Notes: generated from the sequence alone by a model not told the origin. Numbered from the stretch's first letter, positions 1 to 9,577 are shown. The stretch is DNA of 64,000 nt from Alphaproteobacteria bacterium (GCA_025924715.1 JAICHV010000011.1:1-64000), one strand, 5' to 3'. Translations and numbers: made by a program.

Positions 1-818
1 GCGCCCAGCAAAGCGCCACCGAGGAAGCCGCGCATGACGAAATCCGCGGCTCGGTCGAATTGCATCACCAGGAGGGCAGCGTCGAACGCGAGCACCGCGA
101 CATGATCGGCGGCATTCTGGACCTGCGCGAACTGCAGGTCGGCGATGTCATGAAACATCGCACCAATATGGTCAGCGTCGATGCCGATCTGCCGCCCCGC
201 GCTTTGGTCGATGCCCTGATGGAAACCCATCATACCCGCGTGCCTTTGTGGCGGGGCGAACCCGAAAACATCGTGGGGGTGATTTCCACCAAGCTCTTGG
301 CCCAGGCCCTGGTCGAGCATCGCGGCGATCTTTCCAGCGTCGACATCGCGGCCATCGCCGCCGAGCCCTGGTTCGTGCCCGACACCACCAGTCTGGAGGA
401 ACAGCTTCAGGCCTTCCGCGACCGGCGCACGCATTTCGCCCTGGTGGTGGATGAATATGGCGCATTGCAAGGCCTGGTCACGCTGGAAGACATCCTGACC
501 GAGATCTTCGGCGACATCCCGGACGAACATGCGCGCCACAGCAGGCCCGATGTGCGCAAGCGTCCCGACGGCTCTTACCTGATCGACGGGACCGTGCCGG
601 TGCGCGATCTGAACCGGGAATTGGAGTGGAACCTGCCCGACGACAGCGCCACCACCATCGCCGGACTGGTGATCCAGGAATCGCGCACCATTCCCGAACC
701 GGGCCAGCGCTTTGCGTTTTTCGGCTATAAATTCGAGGTGCTGCGGCGGCAGAAGAACCAGATCACCGCCCTGAAAGTGACGCCGCCGAAAGCGCTTCAG
801 AAGGGCTCAGCGCCTTGA
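1..818 (+). CDS. CorC/HlyC-type CBS-domain membrane protein, 5' end outside window
   Basis: C-terminal about 270 residues of a DUF21/CBS/CorC_HlyC family protein (CNNM/CorC type, linked to Mg2+/Co2+ efflux or tolerance). The frame is already open at base 3, so the gene starts upstream and the DUF21 membrane domain is missing from view. Visible are the post-membrane motif with EEAAHDEIRGSVELHH, a pair of CBS domains (roughly bases 130-500, with VVDEYG before LVTLEDILTEIFGDI), and the small C-terminal transporter-associated domain ending near KVTPPK. The last 56 bases overlap the convergent bolA gene. Family assignment is firm; the transported ion is inferred from the family only. Confidence 0.92.
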   Translation, partial: AQQSATEEAAHDEIRGSVELHHQEGSVEREHRDMIGGILDLRELQVGDVMKHRTNMVSVDADLPPRALVDALMETHHTRVPLWRGEPENIVGVISTKLLAQALVEHRGDLSSVDIAAIAAEPWFVPDTTSLEEQLQAFRDRRTHFALVVDEYGALQGLVTLEDILTEIFGDIPDEHARHSRPDVRKRPDGSYLIDGTVPVRDLNRELEWNLPDDSATTIAGLVIQESRTIPEPGQRFAFFGYKFEVLRRQKNQITALKVTPPKALQKGSAP

Positions 819-1062
819 CGCTGAGGGCATGCAGTCCTGTCTCGAATTCCTCGGCCAGCGCGGCATAGACCAGCCGCTGGCGTTCGACGCGCGAGACCCC
901 GGCAAAACCGGCGGCAACGATAGTGACCTCGAAATGGGTTTGCCCCTCGGGCCGGGCGCCGGCGTGACCATGGTGGCGTGCGCTTTGGTCCTCGACGCGC
1001 AAATCCTGGGGCGCGAAGATTCGTGCCAGTGTGGAATGTATGCGTTCGGCCCGCGTCATCAT
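763..1062 (-). CDS. bolA: BolA family transcriptional regulator / Fe-S partner
   Basis: A 98-99 aa protein with the BolA fold signature: HFEVTIVAAGFAG, then RQRLVYAALAEEF, then GLHALSVKALSP. BolA proteins bind monothiol glutaredoxins and take part in Fe-S/iron homeostasis, and they can bind DNA. Two adjacent ATG codons (1060-1062 and 1057-1059) are possible starts; the product is nearly identical either way. The gene is divergent from the J-domain gene (81-base gap), an arrangement I recall as common in alphaproteobacteria. Its 3' end runs 56 bases into the convergent CorC-like gene. Confidence 0.9.
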   Translation of the reverse strand: MMTRAERIHSTLARIFAPQDLRVEDQSARHHGHAGARPEGQTHFEVTIVAAGFAGVSRVERQRLVYAALAEEFETGLHALSVKALSPSEALSAASLSGR

Positions 1063-1143
1063 CGCCAGTTCGCGCGGGGTGGATTTCAATGTCAAGCAAT
1101 ACGTTTTCTTGTTTTTTACCCGCACCCCCCCATAATCGCGGAA

Positions 1144-1740
1144 ATGGCAAACCGTCCCCGTTTCAAATCGGACATTCGGATCAAGCCGGATGCGCCCGCC
1201 AAATCGTCCAAGCCCAAGGCGCATGCCTGCGCCGTGGCCGGCTGTGAGGGCTCGGGCGATTGCCGCGTGCCCAAATCGCGCGAGAACCTGACCGATTATG
1301 TCTGGCTCTGCACCCGTCACGCCCGCGCCCATAACGAGGCCTGGGATTTCTTCAAAGGCATGGACGACGGCGATATCGAGAAGTTCCGGGAAGAAGCCAT
1401 GCTGGGCCATCGCCCGACCTGGCCGATGGGCAAGCGCGCCGCCCGGATGCGCACCGGCCAAGGCCCGCTGCAATTTCAGGACGGCTATGCGGTTTTGGGT
1501 GAGGATGACGACAGCGGCCAAGTCCGCCGCCCGGAACGGCAATTAACACGGCTGCAGGTGATCGCGATGGACACGCTGCAGCTGGCCCATAACGCCACCT
1601 TGATCGAGATCAAGGCGCGGTATAAGGAACTGGTGAAGCGGTTCCATCCTGACGCGAATGGCGGCGATCGCAGCGCCGAGGAGCGCCTGAAACAGGTCAT
1701 AAAAGCCTATGGCGTGCTTCGCGCCTCCGGCCTCACCTAA
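1144..1740 (+). CDS. J-domain (DnaJ-like) protein
   Basis: 198 aa. The N-terminal part has a cysteine cluster (CAVAGCEG, then DCRVP and WLCTRHA) that looks like a small zinc site, followed by residues typical of the alphaproteobacterial J-domain protein found next to cobS. The C-terminal 60 residues form a J domain with the HPD motif ([10 protein letters not shown]), which would stimulate an Hsp70 ATPase. The reading frame extends upstream through the bolA region, but the ATG at 1144 lies after the divergent intergenic gap and begins the conserved protein, so I chose it. CobS follows 53 bases downstream, so the gene may be its co-chaperone partner; that is inference. Confidence 0.85.
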   Translation: MANRPRFKSDIRIKPDAPAKSSKPKAHACAVAGCEGSGDCRVPKSRENLTDYVWLCTRHARAHNEAWDFFKGMDDGDIEKFREEAMLGHRPTWPMGKRAARMRTGQGPLQFQDGYAVLGEDDDSGQVRRPERQLTRLQVIAMDTLQLAHNATLIEIKARYKELVKRFHPDANGGDRSAEERLKQVIKAYGVLRASGLT

Positions 1741-1793
1741 ATCAGCTCCCCGCCTTCCTCGTCAGGGCGAACCATCGTTCGGATTTTGCATTC

Positions 1794-2786
1794 ATGACCA
1801 CGCACCAAGCTCCCCTGGACCCCGCGTCCATGCCCGATACCACCGTCGATGCGGCGGCGGTGTTCGGCATCCAGACCAAGATGAAGGTCCCCGCCTTCAG
1901 CCGCGCCACCGAACAGGTGCCCGATCTCGACGAAGCCTATCGCTTCGACCGCGAGACCACGCTGGCGATCCTGGCGGGCTTTGCCTTCAACCGCCGGGTG
2001 ATGATCCAGGGCTATCACGGCACCGGCAAATCCACCCATATCGAACAGGTGGCTGCAAGGCTCAACTGGCCCTGCATCCGCATCAATCTCGACAGCCATG
2101 TCAGCCGTATCGATTTGATCGGCAAGGATGCCATCGTGCTGAAAGATGGCCAGCAGGTCACCGAATTCCGCGAAGGCCTTCTGCCCTGGGCGCTGCAGCG
2201 TCCGGTGGCCCTGGTATTCGACGAATATGACGCCGGGCGTCCCGATGTGATGTTCGTGATTCAGCGGGTGCTGGAAGCGCAAGGACGCCTGACGCTGCTG
2301 GACCAGAACAAGGTAATCCGGCCGCATCCGGCCTTCCGGCTGTTCTCCACCACCAACACCATCGGGCTGGGCGACACCACCGGGCTCTATCATGGTACCC
2401 AGCAGATCAACCAGGGTCAGATGGACCGCTGGAACATCGTCACCACCCTGAATTATCTCAGCCATGACGCCGAGGTCGAGATCGTGCTGGCCAAGGTGCC
2501 GGCCTATGCCGACGCAGCCGGGCGCAAGACCATCGCCTGCATGGTGCGGGTGGCGGATATGACCCGCAACGCCTTCATCAACGGCGATATCTCCACGGTG
2601 ATGAGCCCGCGCACGGTGATGACCTGGGCGCAGAATGCCGAGATCTTCGGCGATGTCGGCTTTGCCTTCCGCGTCACCTTCCTCAACAAATGCGACGAGC
2701 TGGAACGCGCCAGTGTGGCCGAATTCTATCAGCGCGCCTTTGGGGAAGAATTGCCGGAAAGCGCCGCCAAGGTGCTCGTGGCGTGA
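1794..2786 (+). CDS. cobS: Cobaltochelatase subunit CobS (AAA+ ATPase)
   Basis: 330 aa, the usual CobS length. It is a MoxR-like AAA+ ATPase of the aerobic ATP-dependent cobaltochelatase CobNST, which inserts Co2+ into hydrogenobyrinate a,c-diamide in aerobic B12 synthesis. Walker A is GYHGTGKST near residue 80; Walker B is LVFDEYDAG near residue 140; a sensor region follows (FSTTNTIG). The stop TGA overlaps the GTG start of the next gene by four bases. CobT lies one gene downstream. The same pair also occurs in genomes lacking a full B12 pathway, so the substrate here is by family. Confidence 0.95.
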   Translation: MTTHQAPLDPASMPDTTVDAAAVFGIQTKMKVPAFSRATEQVPDLDEAYRFDRETTLAILAGFAFNRRVMIQGYHGTGKSTHIEQVAARLNWPCIRINLDSHVSRIDLIGKDAIVLKDGQQVTEFREGLLPWALQRPVALVFDEYDAGRPDVMFVIQRVLEAQGRLTLLDQNKVIRPHPAFRLFSTTNTIGLGDTTGLYHGTQQINQGQMDRWNIVTTLNYLSHDAEVEIVLAKVPAYADAAGRKTIACMVRVADMTRNAFINGDISTVMSPRTVMTWAQNAEIFGDVGFAFRVTFLNKCDELERASVAEFYQRAFGEELPESAAKVLVA

Positions 2787-3205
2787 ACGGGCGGCACGTT
2801 CGGGGACTGATTTTCTCCGCTTTTGTGCTCCTTTCGGTGCCAGTGCCAGTATCAGCCGCATTCGCTGCGGATATGCGGGGGAATTACTGGAAAGACTGGA
2901 ATGGAGCCGTGAAGCTTCAGTGCCCGTCTCATCATCTGGAATTGCTGGGTGATATCTATGATGAACTGATCGATAAATTTTCCAAGACGCTCCCTCGCTC
3001 TATAGACGAGAAGGCAATTTCGATTGCCGATTATTCGCGGCGATGTGCCGATGAAACAGCGGGCTTTAGTTGCGAGATGGCTGTCTATGTCGACGCCTAT
3101 AAGAAACTGGGTTTGCTAAAAAAGTTTACGCAATTCAGCTGCCGCCAGTACAAATGCCTTGAAGCCGCCTACTGCGTTGATCCCCGGACCGGCAAATTCC
3201 GATGA
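2783..3205 (+). CDS. Uncharacterised small secreted protein with six cysteines, inserted between cobS and cobT
   Basis: 140 aa from a GTG at 2783 that overlaps the cobS stop (GTGA); its own stop overlaps the cobT ATG (ATGA at 3202-3205). That double coupling fixes both ends and argues for real translation. A hydrophobic stretch ([20 protein letters not shown]) followed by ADMRG looks like a signal peptide, leaving about 110 periplasmic residues. The mature part holds six cysteines ([28 protein letters not shown]), which could form three disulfides. The coding sequence is visibly AT-richer than cobS and cobT, suggesting later insertion. I recognise no family. A periplasmic protein inside a cytoplasmic chelatase operon is odd. 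Confidence 0.75.
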   Translation: MNGRHVRGLIFSAFVLLSVPVPVSAAFAADMRGNYWKDWNGAVKLQCPSHHLELLGDIYDELIDKFSKTLPRSIDEKAISIADYSRRCADETAGFSCEMAVYVDAYKKLGLLKKFTQFSCRQYKCLEAAYCVDPRTGKFR

Positions 3206-5037
3206 AACCTGAAAACCCCTCCGAGCCTTTCAAGCGTGCCGTCTCCGTCGCGGTGCGCAGCCTCGCGGGCGAGCCGGAGCTGGAAGTCAATTTCTCCTCC
3301 GAGCCGCCTTCGCTGAAAGGCCTGAAGGCCCGCCTGCCCACGCCCACCCGCACCCTGCCCGCCCATGAAGTGGCGCTGGTGCGCGGCGTCGGCGATGCCT
3401 ATGCCCTGCGCAAGGCCTATCACGACGAAAAAGTGAACGCCCAATTCCGCCCCGCCACCGCCGATGCCGGCGCGATTTTCGAGGCGGCGGAATCGGCGCG
3501 GGTCGAAGCCATCGGCTCTATCGCCATGGCCGGGGTGCGCAAGAATCTGGCGGCCGGACTGGAACAGCGCCTGACCCAGCGCGGTCTGGCCAAGGCGCGC
3601 ACCCGCGAGGAAGCGCCGATCGCCGACGTCATGGGCCTGATGGTGCGCGAGCGGCTGACCGGCGAGAAACCGCCGGCCAATGTCGCGGCCGCGGTCGATC
3701 TGTGGCGTCCCTTTATCGAAGAGCGCGCCGGCAAGGACCTGGCGCGGCTGGAGGGCGCCTTGCGCGACCAGAAGGCCTTCGCCCGCCTGACCCGCACCAT
3801 CCTGAAAGACCTGGCGCTGGGCGATGATGCCGACGGCTCTTCCGATGACGAGTCCGAAGGCGAGGACAACGAAAGCCAGGAGGGCGGCGAGGAAGAAGAC
3901 GACAGCCGCGCCCAAAGCGAGAGCGAGGCCAGCGAAACCAGCGAGGACAAAAGCGAGGACGGCGAAGACAGCGATGTCGAAACCAGTCCCGAACAATCCG
4001 ACGACCTCTCCGACGCCGAAGAACCCGACGAAGGCATGAAGCCCAACCGGTCCGAGGCGCCGTTCTCGCATCAGGACGAATGGGGCTACAAGGTCTATAC
4101 CGCCCAGTTCGACGAGGAAATCCACGCCCCCGATCTTTGCGATGCCGAAGAGTTGACCCGGCTGCGCTCGTTCCTGGACCAGCAATTGGCCTCGATGCAG
4201 GGCGTGGTGTCGCGGCTGGCCAACAAGCTGCAGCGGCTGCTCTTGGCGCAGCAAAACCGGCATTGGGAATTCGATCTGGAAGAAGGCATGCTCGACACCT
4301 CGCGCCTGCCCCGCATCATCATCGATCCGATGTATCCGCTGTCCTTCAAGCGCGAGAAAGACACCAATTTCCGCGACACGGTGGTGACCCTCCTGCTGGA
4401 CAATTCCGGCTCGATGCGTGGCCGTCCCATCATGGTGGCGGCGATGTGTGCCGATATCCTGGGCCGTACCCTGGAGCGCTGCGCCGTCAAGACGGAAATC
4501 CTGGGCTTCACCACCCGGGCCTGGAAAGGCGGCCAGTCACGCGAGAAATGGCTGGGCGAAGGCAAGCCCGCCAATCCCGGCCGGCTCAACGATCTGCGCC
4601 ATATCGTCTACAAATCCGCCGACGAGCCCTGGCGGCGGGCGAAAAAGAATCTCGGCCTGATGATGCGCGAGGGGCTGCTGAAAGAGAATATCGACGGCGA
4701 GGCCCTGATGTGGGCCCATAACCGCATCATGGCGCGGCCCGAACAGCGCAAAATCTTGATGGTGATTTCCGACGGCGCGCCGGTGGACGATTCAACCTTG
4801 TCGGTCAATGCCGGCAGTTATCTGGAGCGCCATCTGCGCCGGGTGATCGACGACATCGAAAACAAATCGCCGGTCGAGCTCACCGCCATCGGCATCGGCC
4901 ATGACGTGACGCGCTATTACGCCCGGGCCGTCACCATCGTCGATGCCGAGCAATTGGGCGGTGCGATGACGACCCAGCTCATCTCGCTGTTCGAGGAAGA
5001 CGCGGCGCACGAACGCCATGCCCGCCGCAGGGCCTGA
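3202..5037 (+). CDS. cobT: Cobaltochelatase subunit CobT
   Basis: 611 aa, matching CobT size. It partners CobS as the chaperone-like component of cobaltochelatase. The layout is typical: an N-terminal CobT domain (to about residue 210), a very acidic Asp/Glu/Ser linker (about 210-275), then a C-terminal von Willebrand A domain. The MIDAS motif is visible as [10 protein letters not shown] near residue 400, and [10 protein letters not shown] follows around residue 528. The ATG overlaps the upstream gene's stop, so translation is coupled to the small secreted protein rather than directly to cobS. Confidence 0.95.
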   Translation: MKPENPSEPFKRAVSVAVRSLAGEPELEVNFSSEPPSLKGLKARLPTPTRTLPAHEVALVRGVGDAYALRKAYHDEKVNAQFRPATADAGAIFEAAESARVEAIGSIAMAGVRKNLAAGLEQRLTQRGLAKARTREEAPIADVMGLMVRERLTGEKPPANVAAAVDLWRPFIEERAGKDLARLEGALRDQKAFARLTRTILKDLALGDDADGSSDDESEGEDNESQEGGEEEDDSRAQSESEASETSEDKSEDGEDSDVETSPEQSDDLSDAEEPDEGMKPNRSEAPFSHQDEWGYKVYTAQFDEEIHAPDLCDAEELTRLRSFLDQQLASMQGVVSRLANKLQRLLLAQQNRHWEFDLEEGMLDTSRLPRIIIDPMYPLSFKREKDTNFRDTVVTLLLDNSGSMRGRPIMVAAMCADILGRTLERCAVKTEILGFTTRAWKGGQSREKWLGEGKPANPGRLNDLRHIVYKSADEPWRRAKKNLGLMMREGLLKENIDGEALMWAHNRIMARPEQRKILMVISDGAPVDDSTLSVNAGSYLERHLRRVIDDIENKSPVELTAIGIGHDVTRYYARAVTIVDAEQLGGAMTTQLISLFEEDAAHERHARRRA

Positions 5038-5061
5038 TACCCGTAAACCGGCGGCGGACCC

Positions 5062-5352
5062 TTAGGCGGCTTTGGCGGATTTCTTGGCGATGGCGCGCTT
5101 GAGGCGCAGCGCCTTGGGCGACAGCACGGTATCGCGGGATTTCAGCAGGAAGGGATCCAACCCGCCATTGCGGTCGACCGAGCGCAGCGCGTTCATCGAG
5201 ATCTTGAGGGTATAGGAATTGCCCAAAATCTCGCTGACCAACGAAATATGCTGCAGGTTTGGGCGGTAGATCCGCTTGGTCTTGTTGTTGGCATGGCTGA
5301 CATTGTTGCCAACCAGGGTGCCTTTACCGGTCAATTCGCAGCGGCGGGACAT
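5062..5352 (-). CDS. rpmB: 50S ribosomal protein L28
   Basis: 96 aa. It begins [11 protein letters not shown] and continues with [12 protein letters not shown], the classic L28 start, and has a Lys/Arg-rich tail with the alphaproteobacterial extension. It is a structural protein of the large ribosomal subunit. It stands alone between convergent cobT (24-base gap) and the divergent DUF3108 gene. Confidence 0.97.
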   Translation of the reverse strand: MSRRCELTGKGTLVGNNVSHANNKTKRIYRPNLQHISLVSEILGNSYTLKISMNALRSVDRNGGLDPFLLKSRDTVLSPKALRLKRAIAKKSAKAA

Positions 5353-5497
5353 GGGATTCTCTCAAGAAAGGCAAAAGTGCCGGAAAGAGCGGGTTCATAC
5401 GGGAGGAGCCCTGGCCGGTCAAGCCATTTGCCCCCACCCCGGTCAGAACATTATAACCAGTCCGGACTTAGGGTTAGGGGCGTTTTGGAGTGGAATT

Positions 5498-6343
5498 ATG
5501 AACAAAAACCCGTTTTTGGCCGCCGCCGCCCTGTTGCTGGCCGGCCCAGCCCTGGCCGCCGGCGGCGCCGGGGCTGACCTGCCCGCCGCCCCCGCCTCCC
5601 AGCTCGAGGCCGCCCTGACCCTTTATGCGGGCGGAATCACCATGGGGAAAATGGACCTGGACGCCAGCCTGCGGGGCAGCGAATACAACGCCACCGCCAA
5701 CCTGCAGACCTCCGGCATCGTCAACGCCTTCTGGCAGGCGGAAATCCAGGCGACCTCGACCGGCAAGGTGGGCCCCAAGGGCCTCTCCCCTGCGCTCTAC
5801 GATTCCTTCGATATCGGCAAAGGCGGCAAGAAACAGGAAGTTTCGCTCACTTACGAAAACGGCAATGCGCCGCGCCTGTTTGCCGATCCGGTCTATGAGA
5901 CCCGCGGCTATGACGTGAAGCCGGAAGAACAGAAAGGCAGCGTCGATCCTTTGAGCGCGGTGATGCTGATCCTGACCGGCGTGGGCGCCGATGCGGGCAA
6001 TCCTTGCGCCCTGGTGGCGCCGGTATTCGATGGCCGCAGGCGCTACAACATCGAAATGACCAAGGTCCGCGACATCGATATCAAGATGGACAACGGGCTT
6101 TATGCCGGCAAAGGCCTGCTCTGCCGGGTCAAATACAACCAGCTGGCGGGCTGGAAGCCCAATGTGATCAAGAAGAACGAGCAGTTCCCCCTGATCAATG
6201 CCTGGGTCGCCACTTTCCCCAGCGCCGTGGCGGGGCGCTCTTATGTGGTGCCGCTGAAGGTCTGGACCGATACCAGCTTCGGTACGATTGCGGCCGTCGC
6301 CACCAGCCTGAAAATCGATGGCCAGCGCCCGGCCAAGGGGTAA
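5498..6343 (+). CDS. DUF3108 domain secreted protein
   Basis: 281 aa from the ATG at 5498, the first start giving a clean signal peptide (MNKNPFLAAAALLLAGPALA). The mature protein follows the DUF3108 pattern: repeated beta-strand segments such as LYAGGITMGKMDLDASL, a central GSVDPLSAVM segment, and a late RVKYNQLAGW. DUF3108 proteins are periplasmic or envelope proteins of unknown function that resemble lipoprotein-carrier-like beta folds. It is divergent from rpmB. The frame also runs upstream of 5498, but that part lies over the rpmB 5' end and lacks a signal sequence. Confidence 0.85.
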   Translation: MNKNPFLAAAALLLAGPALAAGGAGADLPAAPASQLEAALTLYAGGITMGKMDLDASLRGSEYNATANLQTSGIVNAFWQAEIQATSTGKVGPKGLSPALYDSFDIGKGGKKQEVSLTYENGNAPRLFADPVYETRGYDVKPEEQKGSVDPLSAVMLILTGVGADAGNPCALVAPVFDGRRRYNIEMTKVRDIDIKMDNGLYAGKGLLCRVKYNQLAGWKPNVIKKNEQFPLINAWVATFPSAVAGRSYVVPLKVWTDTSFGTIAAVATSLKIDGQRPAKG

Positions 6344-6604
6344 ACCATCCGGATACGGAAGATCGAGTCGCCACCGGGCAGGCAGACTCCATGCCTGGAG
6401 TCATCCACAAGATGTGGTGGTTAACCAATCTTGACAAACAGCTAAATGTATGAGAACAAACGCAGATAAACGAATGGTTAGTGATTCGGACTATGTTCGT
6501 TCCCGGTCCGTTTGCTTTGTTTACCCGTCATCCACAGCAGCGAGTTCCAAGCCTTTGGCCGGCAAGGCTTTATTCGGCGCCGCGGCACCCCATATCGTTT
6601 GTTG
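6344..6604. other. Intergenic region with hairpins and a palindrome
   Basis: This 261-base gap precedes the helicase gene. Just after the DUF3108 stop there is a perfect 7-bp hairpin (GACTCCA, 4-base loop, TGGAGTC; 6385-6402), possibly the end of the upstream transcript although no T-run follows. A perfect 10-base palindrome TGGTTAACCA lies at 6418-6427, next to a TTGACA (6431-6436) that could be a -35 element, but I find no convincing -10 at the right distance. The segment is AT-richer than the surrounding genes. Confidence 0.4.
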
Positions 6605-9115
6605 ATGCACCCCCAGCACAGCCCAGCGAAGGTGACGGCCATTCTCGGCCCCACCAATACGGGCAAGACCTTCTTCGCCATCGAACGCATGCTGGCTCAC
6701 AAGTCCGGCATGATCGGCTTGCCGCTGCGGCTTCTGGCGCGCGAGGTCTATGACAAGATCGTCCGGCTGAAAGGCGCGAACGAAGTCGCGCTGATCACCG
6801 GCGAGGAAAAGATCGTCCCCAAAGCGGCGCGCTTCTTTGTCTGCACCGTGGAAGCGATGCCGCTGGAAATTCCCGTCGCCTGCCTGGTGGTGGACGAGAT
6901 CCAGCTTTGCGCCGATCCCGAACGCGGCCATGTTTTCACCGACCGCTTGCTGCATGCCCGGGGCCAGGAGGAAACTCTGTTCCTGGGCAGCGACACCATG
7001 CGCGGCGCCATCCAGCGCTTCATTCCGAAAACCTGGTTCACCGTCCGCCCGCGCTTTTCCGATCTCGCCTATACCGGGCCCAAGAAACTGACCCGCCTGC
7101 CCCGCCGCTCCGCCGTGGTGGGATTTTCGGCCGAAGATGTCTATGGCATCGCCGAGATCGTGCGCCGCCAGCGCGGCGGCGCCGCGGTGGTGCTGGGCGC
7201 CCTCAGTCCGCGCACCCGCAACGCGCAGGTGGCGCTCTATCAATCCGGCGATGTCGATTTCCTGGTCGCCACCGATGCCATCGGCATGGGCATCAACATG
7301 GATGTCGACCATGTCGCTTTCGCGGGACATGAGAAATTCGACGGGCGCGGGTTTCGTGCGCTGCGGGCCGACGAGACCGGCCAGATCGCCGGGCGCGCCG
7401 GACGCTATATGAATGACGGCACCTTCGGCGTCACCGGCGAATGCGAGCCCTTCGACAATGAACTGGTGGGCCGCATCGAAAGCCACCGTTATGATCCGGT
7501 GAAGGTGCTGCAATGGCGCAATGCCACGCTGGATTTTGAATCCCTGCCGCGGCTGCTTGACAGTTTGGATGCGCCGCCGCCGGAACGCGGGCTGGCGCGG
7601 GCCCGGCCCGCCAGCGATGCGATCGCCCTCACCCATCTGGCGCGCGAAGCCGATATTCAGGCGCTGGCGACTTCACGCGATGCGGTGCGGCGCTTGTGGG
7701 AAGTCTGCCAGCTCCCCGATTTCCGCAAGCTGTCATCCGACGAACATGCCCGCATGATCCGCACCATCTATCTCTACCTGATGGCGGGCCATATTCCGGA
7801 CGACTGGATGGGGCGCCAGATCGCGCGGCTGGATATCGCCGAGGGCGATGTCGCCACCCTGTCCGGGCGCCTCGCCCAGATCCGCACCTTCACCTATGCC
7901 GCGCACCGCGCCCATTGGACGCGCGACACCGCCCATTGGCAGGGCGAAACCCGCGCCGTCGAAGACCGGCTTTCCGACGCGCTGCATGAGCGGCTCACCC
8001 AGCGCTTCATCGACCGGCGCACTTCGGTGCTCATGAAGCATTTGCGCGAAGAGGAAATCGCCGATGTGCGGCTGGACGAGTCCGGCGGCGTCGCCATCGG
8101 CGGGGAATTGATCGGCCGGCTGGACGGCTTTCATTTCACGCCCGACCCGCGCGGCACCGGCGACAGCAATGGCCTGATCCATGGCCGCACCTTGCGCACC
8201 GCCGCGATGCGCGGGCTGGAAAGCGAGTTTCTTTCGCGTGCCGAACGCCTGTCGCGTGCGCAGGACGCCGAGATCACCCTCAGCGAGCATGGCAAGCTGT
8301 GGTGGGACGGCGCCATTGTCGCCCGGCTGACCGCCGGCGCCGCGCCGCTGTCGCCGCGGCTGGAGCTGATCGCCGACGAATGGCTCAAAGGCGCGGCACG
8401 CCAATCGGTGCAGACGCGCCTGGATGCCTGGCTGGAAGTGCGCATTGCCGCCAGGCTCGAGCCCCTGCTCGCATTGGCGCGCGCGGCCCAGGCCAAGGTC
8501 GGAAGCGCCGCGGCACTGTCGCCGGCCGCTCGCGGCGTGGCGCATCAATTGGCGGAGAATTTCGGGTCGCTCAACCGCACCGCCCTCGATCTTCCCGATA
8601 AGTTGGGGCCGGTGATCCGCAGCCTGCGTCCCTTCGGGCTCTGGTTTGGCCGCCGCCATGTCTATCTGCCGCGATTGCTGAGGCCCGATGCCGCTTCACT
8701 GTTGGCACTGCTGTGGGGCGTGTGGACCAAGCAAAGCCAATTGCCCGGGCCGCCGGCGCCAGGTCTCACCTCCTTCGCGCGCGGTGCCGAGCCGGAAGAA
8801 TTCCTGGGCGCCGCCGGCTTCGCCCTGATCGCCGGCCGCGCCATCCGCTACGACATGCTGGAGCGGCTGGAGGACGAGTTGGAGAAAGCGGTGGCCGGCG
8901 GCACGGGCGCCGAGGCTTCGCTGCCCCGGCTGGTGTCGCTACTGGGCACCGGCAATGACGAAGGCAAAGCTGTGCTGGCGGCGCTGGGCTGGCGCAGCGT
9001 GGCGGTGACGGGTGCGCCGGCGGTCTGGCGCAAGGCGCGCGAAAAGCGCCGCAAGCCGCGCCCTGAAGCGAGGCGTCGGGATTCCCCCTTTGCCGCGCTG
9101 CTGGGCGCCAAATGA
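6605..9115 (+). CDS. SUV3-like DEAD/DEAH-family RNA helicase
   Basis: 836 aa if started at the ATG 6605. It is a superfamily 2 helicase of the mitochondrial SUV3-like type shared with alphaproteobacteria. Walker A is GPTNTGKT near residue 15, the Walker B box is VVDEIQL near residue 97, and motif VI is QIAGRAGRY near residue 260. The long C-terminal half is less conserved and ends in a basic tail (KAREKRRKPRPEARRR), consistent with RNA binding. The S4-domain gene follows with an ATGA overlap, so the two probably act together in RNA handling. No clear ribosome site precedes 6605 and the frame is open further upstream (to 6512), so the start is the weak point. Confidence 0.88.
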   Translation: MHPQHSPAKVTAILGPTNTGKTFFAIERMLAHKSGMIGLPLRLLAREVYDKIVRLKGANEVALITGEEKIVPKAARFFVCTVEAMPLEIPVACLVVDEIQLCADPERGHVFTDRLLHARGQEETLFLGSDTMRGAIQRFIPKTWFTVRPRFSDLAYTGPKKLTRLPRRSAVVGFSAEDVYGIAEIVRRQRGGAAVVLGALSPRTRNAQVALYQSGDVDFLVATDAIGMGINMDVDHVAFAGHEKFDGRGFRALRADETGQIAGRAGRYMNDGTFGVTGECEPFDNELVGRIESHRYDPVKVLQWRNATLDFESLPRLLDSLDAPPPERGLARARPASDAIALTHLAREADIQALATSRDAVRRLWEVCQLPDFRKLSSDEHARMIRTIYLYLMAGHIPDDWMGRQIARLDIAEGDVATLSGRLAQIRTFTYAAHRAHWTRDTAHWQGETRAVEDRLSDALHERLTQRFIDRRTSVLMKHLREEEIADVRLDESGGVAIGGELIGRLDGFHFTPDPRGTGDSNGLIHGRTLRTAAMRGLESEFLSRAERLSRAQDAEITLSEHGKLWWDGAIVARLTAGAAPLSPRLELIADEWLKGAARQSVQTRLDAWLEVRIAARLEPLLALARAAQAKVGSAAALSPAARGVAHQLAENFGSLNRTALDLPDKLGPVIRSLRPFGLWFGRRHVYLPRLLRPDAASLLALLWGVWTKQSQLPGPPAPGLTSFARGAEPEEFLGAAGFALIAGRAIRYDMLERLEDELEKAVAGGTGAEASLPRLVSLLGTGNDEGKAVLAALGWRSVAVTGAPAVWRKAREKRRKPRPEARRRDSPFAALLGAK

Positions 9116-9402
9116 ACGAGTTGATGCGTGACGGGGGCGGCAAACCCGGCGACCGGATCGACAAATGGCTGTTCCATGCCCGCTTCTTCCGCACCCGGGC
9201 CCTGGCCCAGGCGGCGGCAAGCGCCGGGCGGCTGCGGCTGAACGGCAATCGGGTGGAAAAGCCGGCTCAGACCGTCCGGCCGGGCGATATCCTGACCCTG
9301 CCCTGGGGCCGGGAGGTTTTGGCGCTTCGAATCAAGGCTTTGGCGCAGCGGCGCGGCCCCGCGTCACAAGCGCAGGCGCTCTACGAAATCGTCGCGGATT
9401 AG
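9112..9402 (+). CDS. S4-domain RNA-binding protein
   Basis: 96 aa. The S4 fold is plain: RIDKWLFHARFFRTRALAQ, then GRLRLNGNRVEKPAQTVRPGD. Related small S4 proteins (Hsp15/HslR type) bind stalled 50S subunits or structured RNA. The ATG overlaps the stop of the helicase gene by four bases, so the two are co-translated. A strong hairpin follows 42 bases after the stop. Confidence 0.9.
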   Translation: MNELMRDGGGKPGDRIDKWLFHARFFRTRALAQAAASAGRLRLNGNRVEKPAQTVRPGDILTLPWGREVLALRIKALAQRRGPASQAQALYEIVAD

Positions 9403-9444
9403 ACGCTTGCGTTGAGCGCCCACCAGTCTTATGGACCCTGGCGC

Positions 9445-9485
9445 CCTGGCCATAACCGCCATCACGGATGGCAATTATGGCCAGG
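9445..9485. repeat. Perfect two-tier hairpin downstream of the S4 gene
   Basis: Outer arms CCTGGCCATAA (9445-9455) and TTATGGCCAGG (9475-9485) are perfectly complementary over 11 bp. Inside them GCCATC (9458-9463) and GATGGC (9467-9472) form a second perfect 6-bp stem with a 3-base loop. The RNA would be a tight 41-nt hairpin with one 2x2 internal loop. No T-run follows on the plus strand (TTATTGATTG). It may end or stabilise the helicase/S4 transcript, or act as a protein site. Confidence 0.7.
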
Positions 9486-9577
9486 TTATTGATTGTCGCG
9501 CGATCTGCGGAAAACCGGCCCATCTTCAGTAAGAAGTGGCCACTTTTCCGGATCGCGCTTATGGAGCCGTCCCGCCT

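Noticed and set aside
3824-4039. Ala/Lys/Thr-rich frame inside cobT
   Set aside because: Shifted reading of the acidic linker of CobT, giving a fake histone-like peptide.
6431-6459. TTGACA as a housekeeping promoter for the helicase gene
   Set aside because: No acceptable -10 box at 16-18 bases, so I list it only as a note in the intergenic entry.
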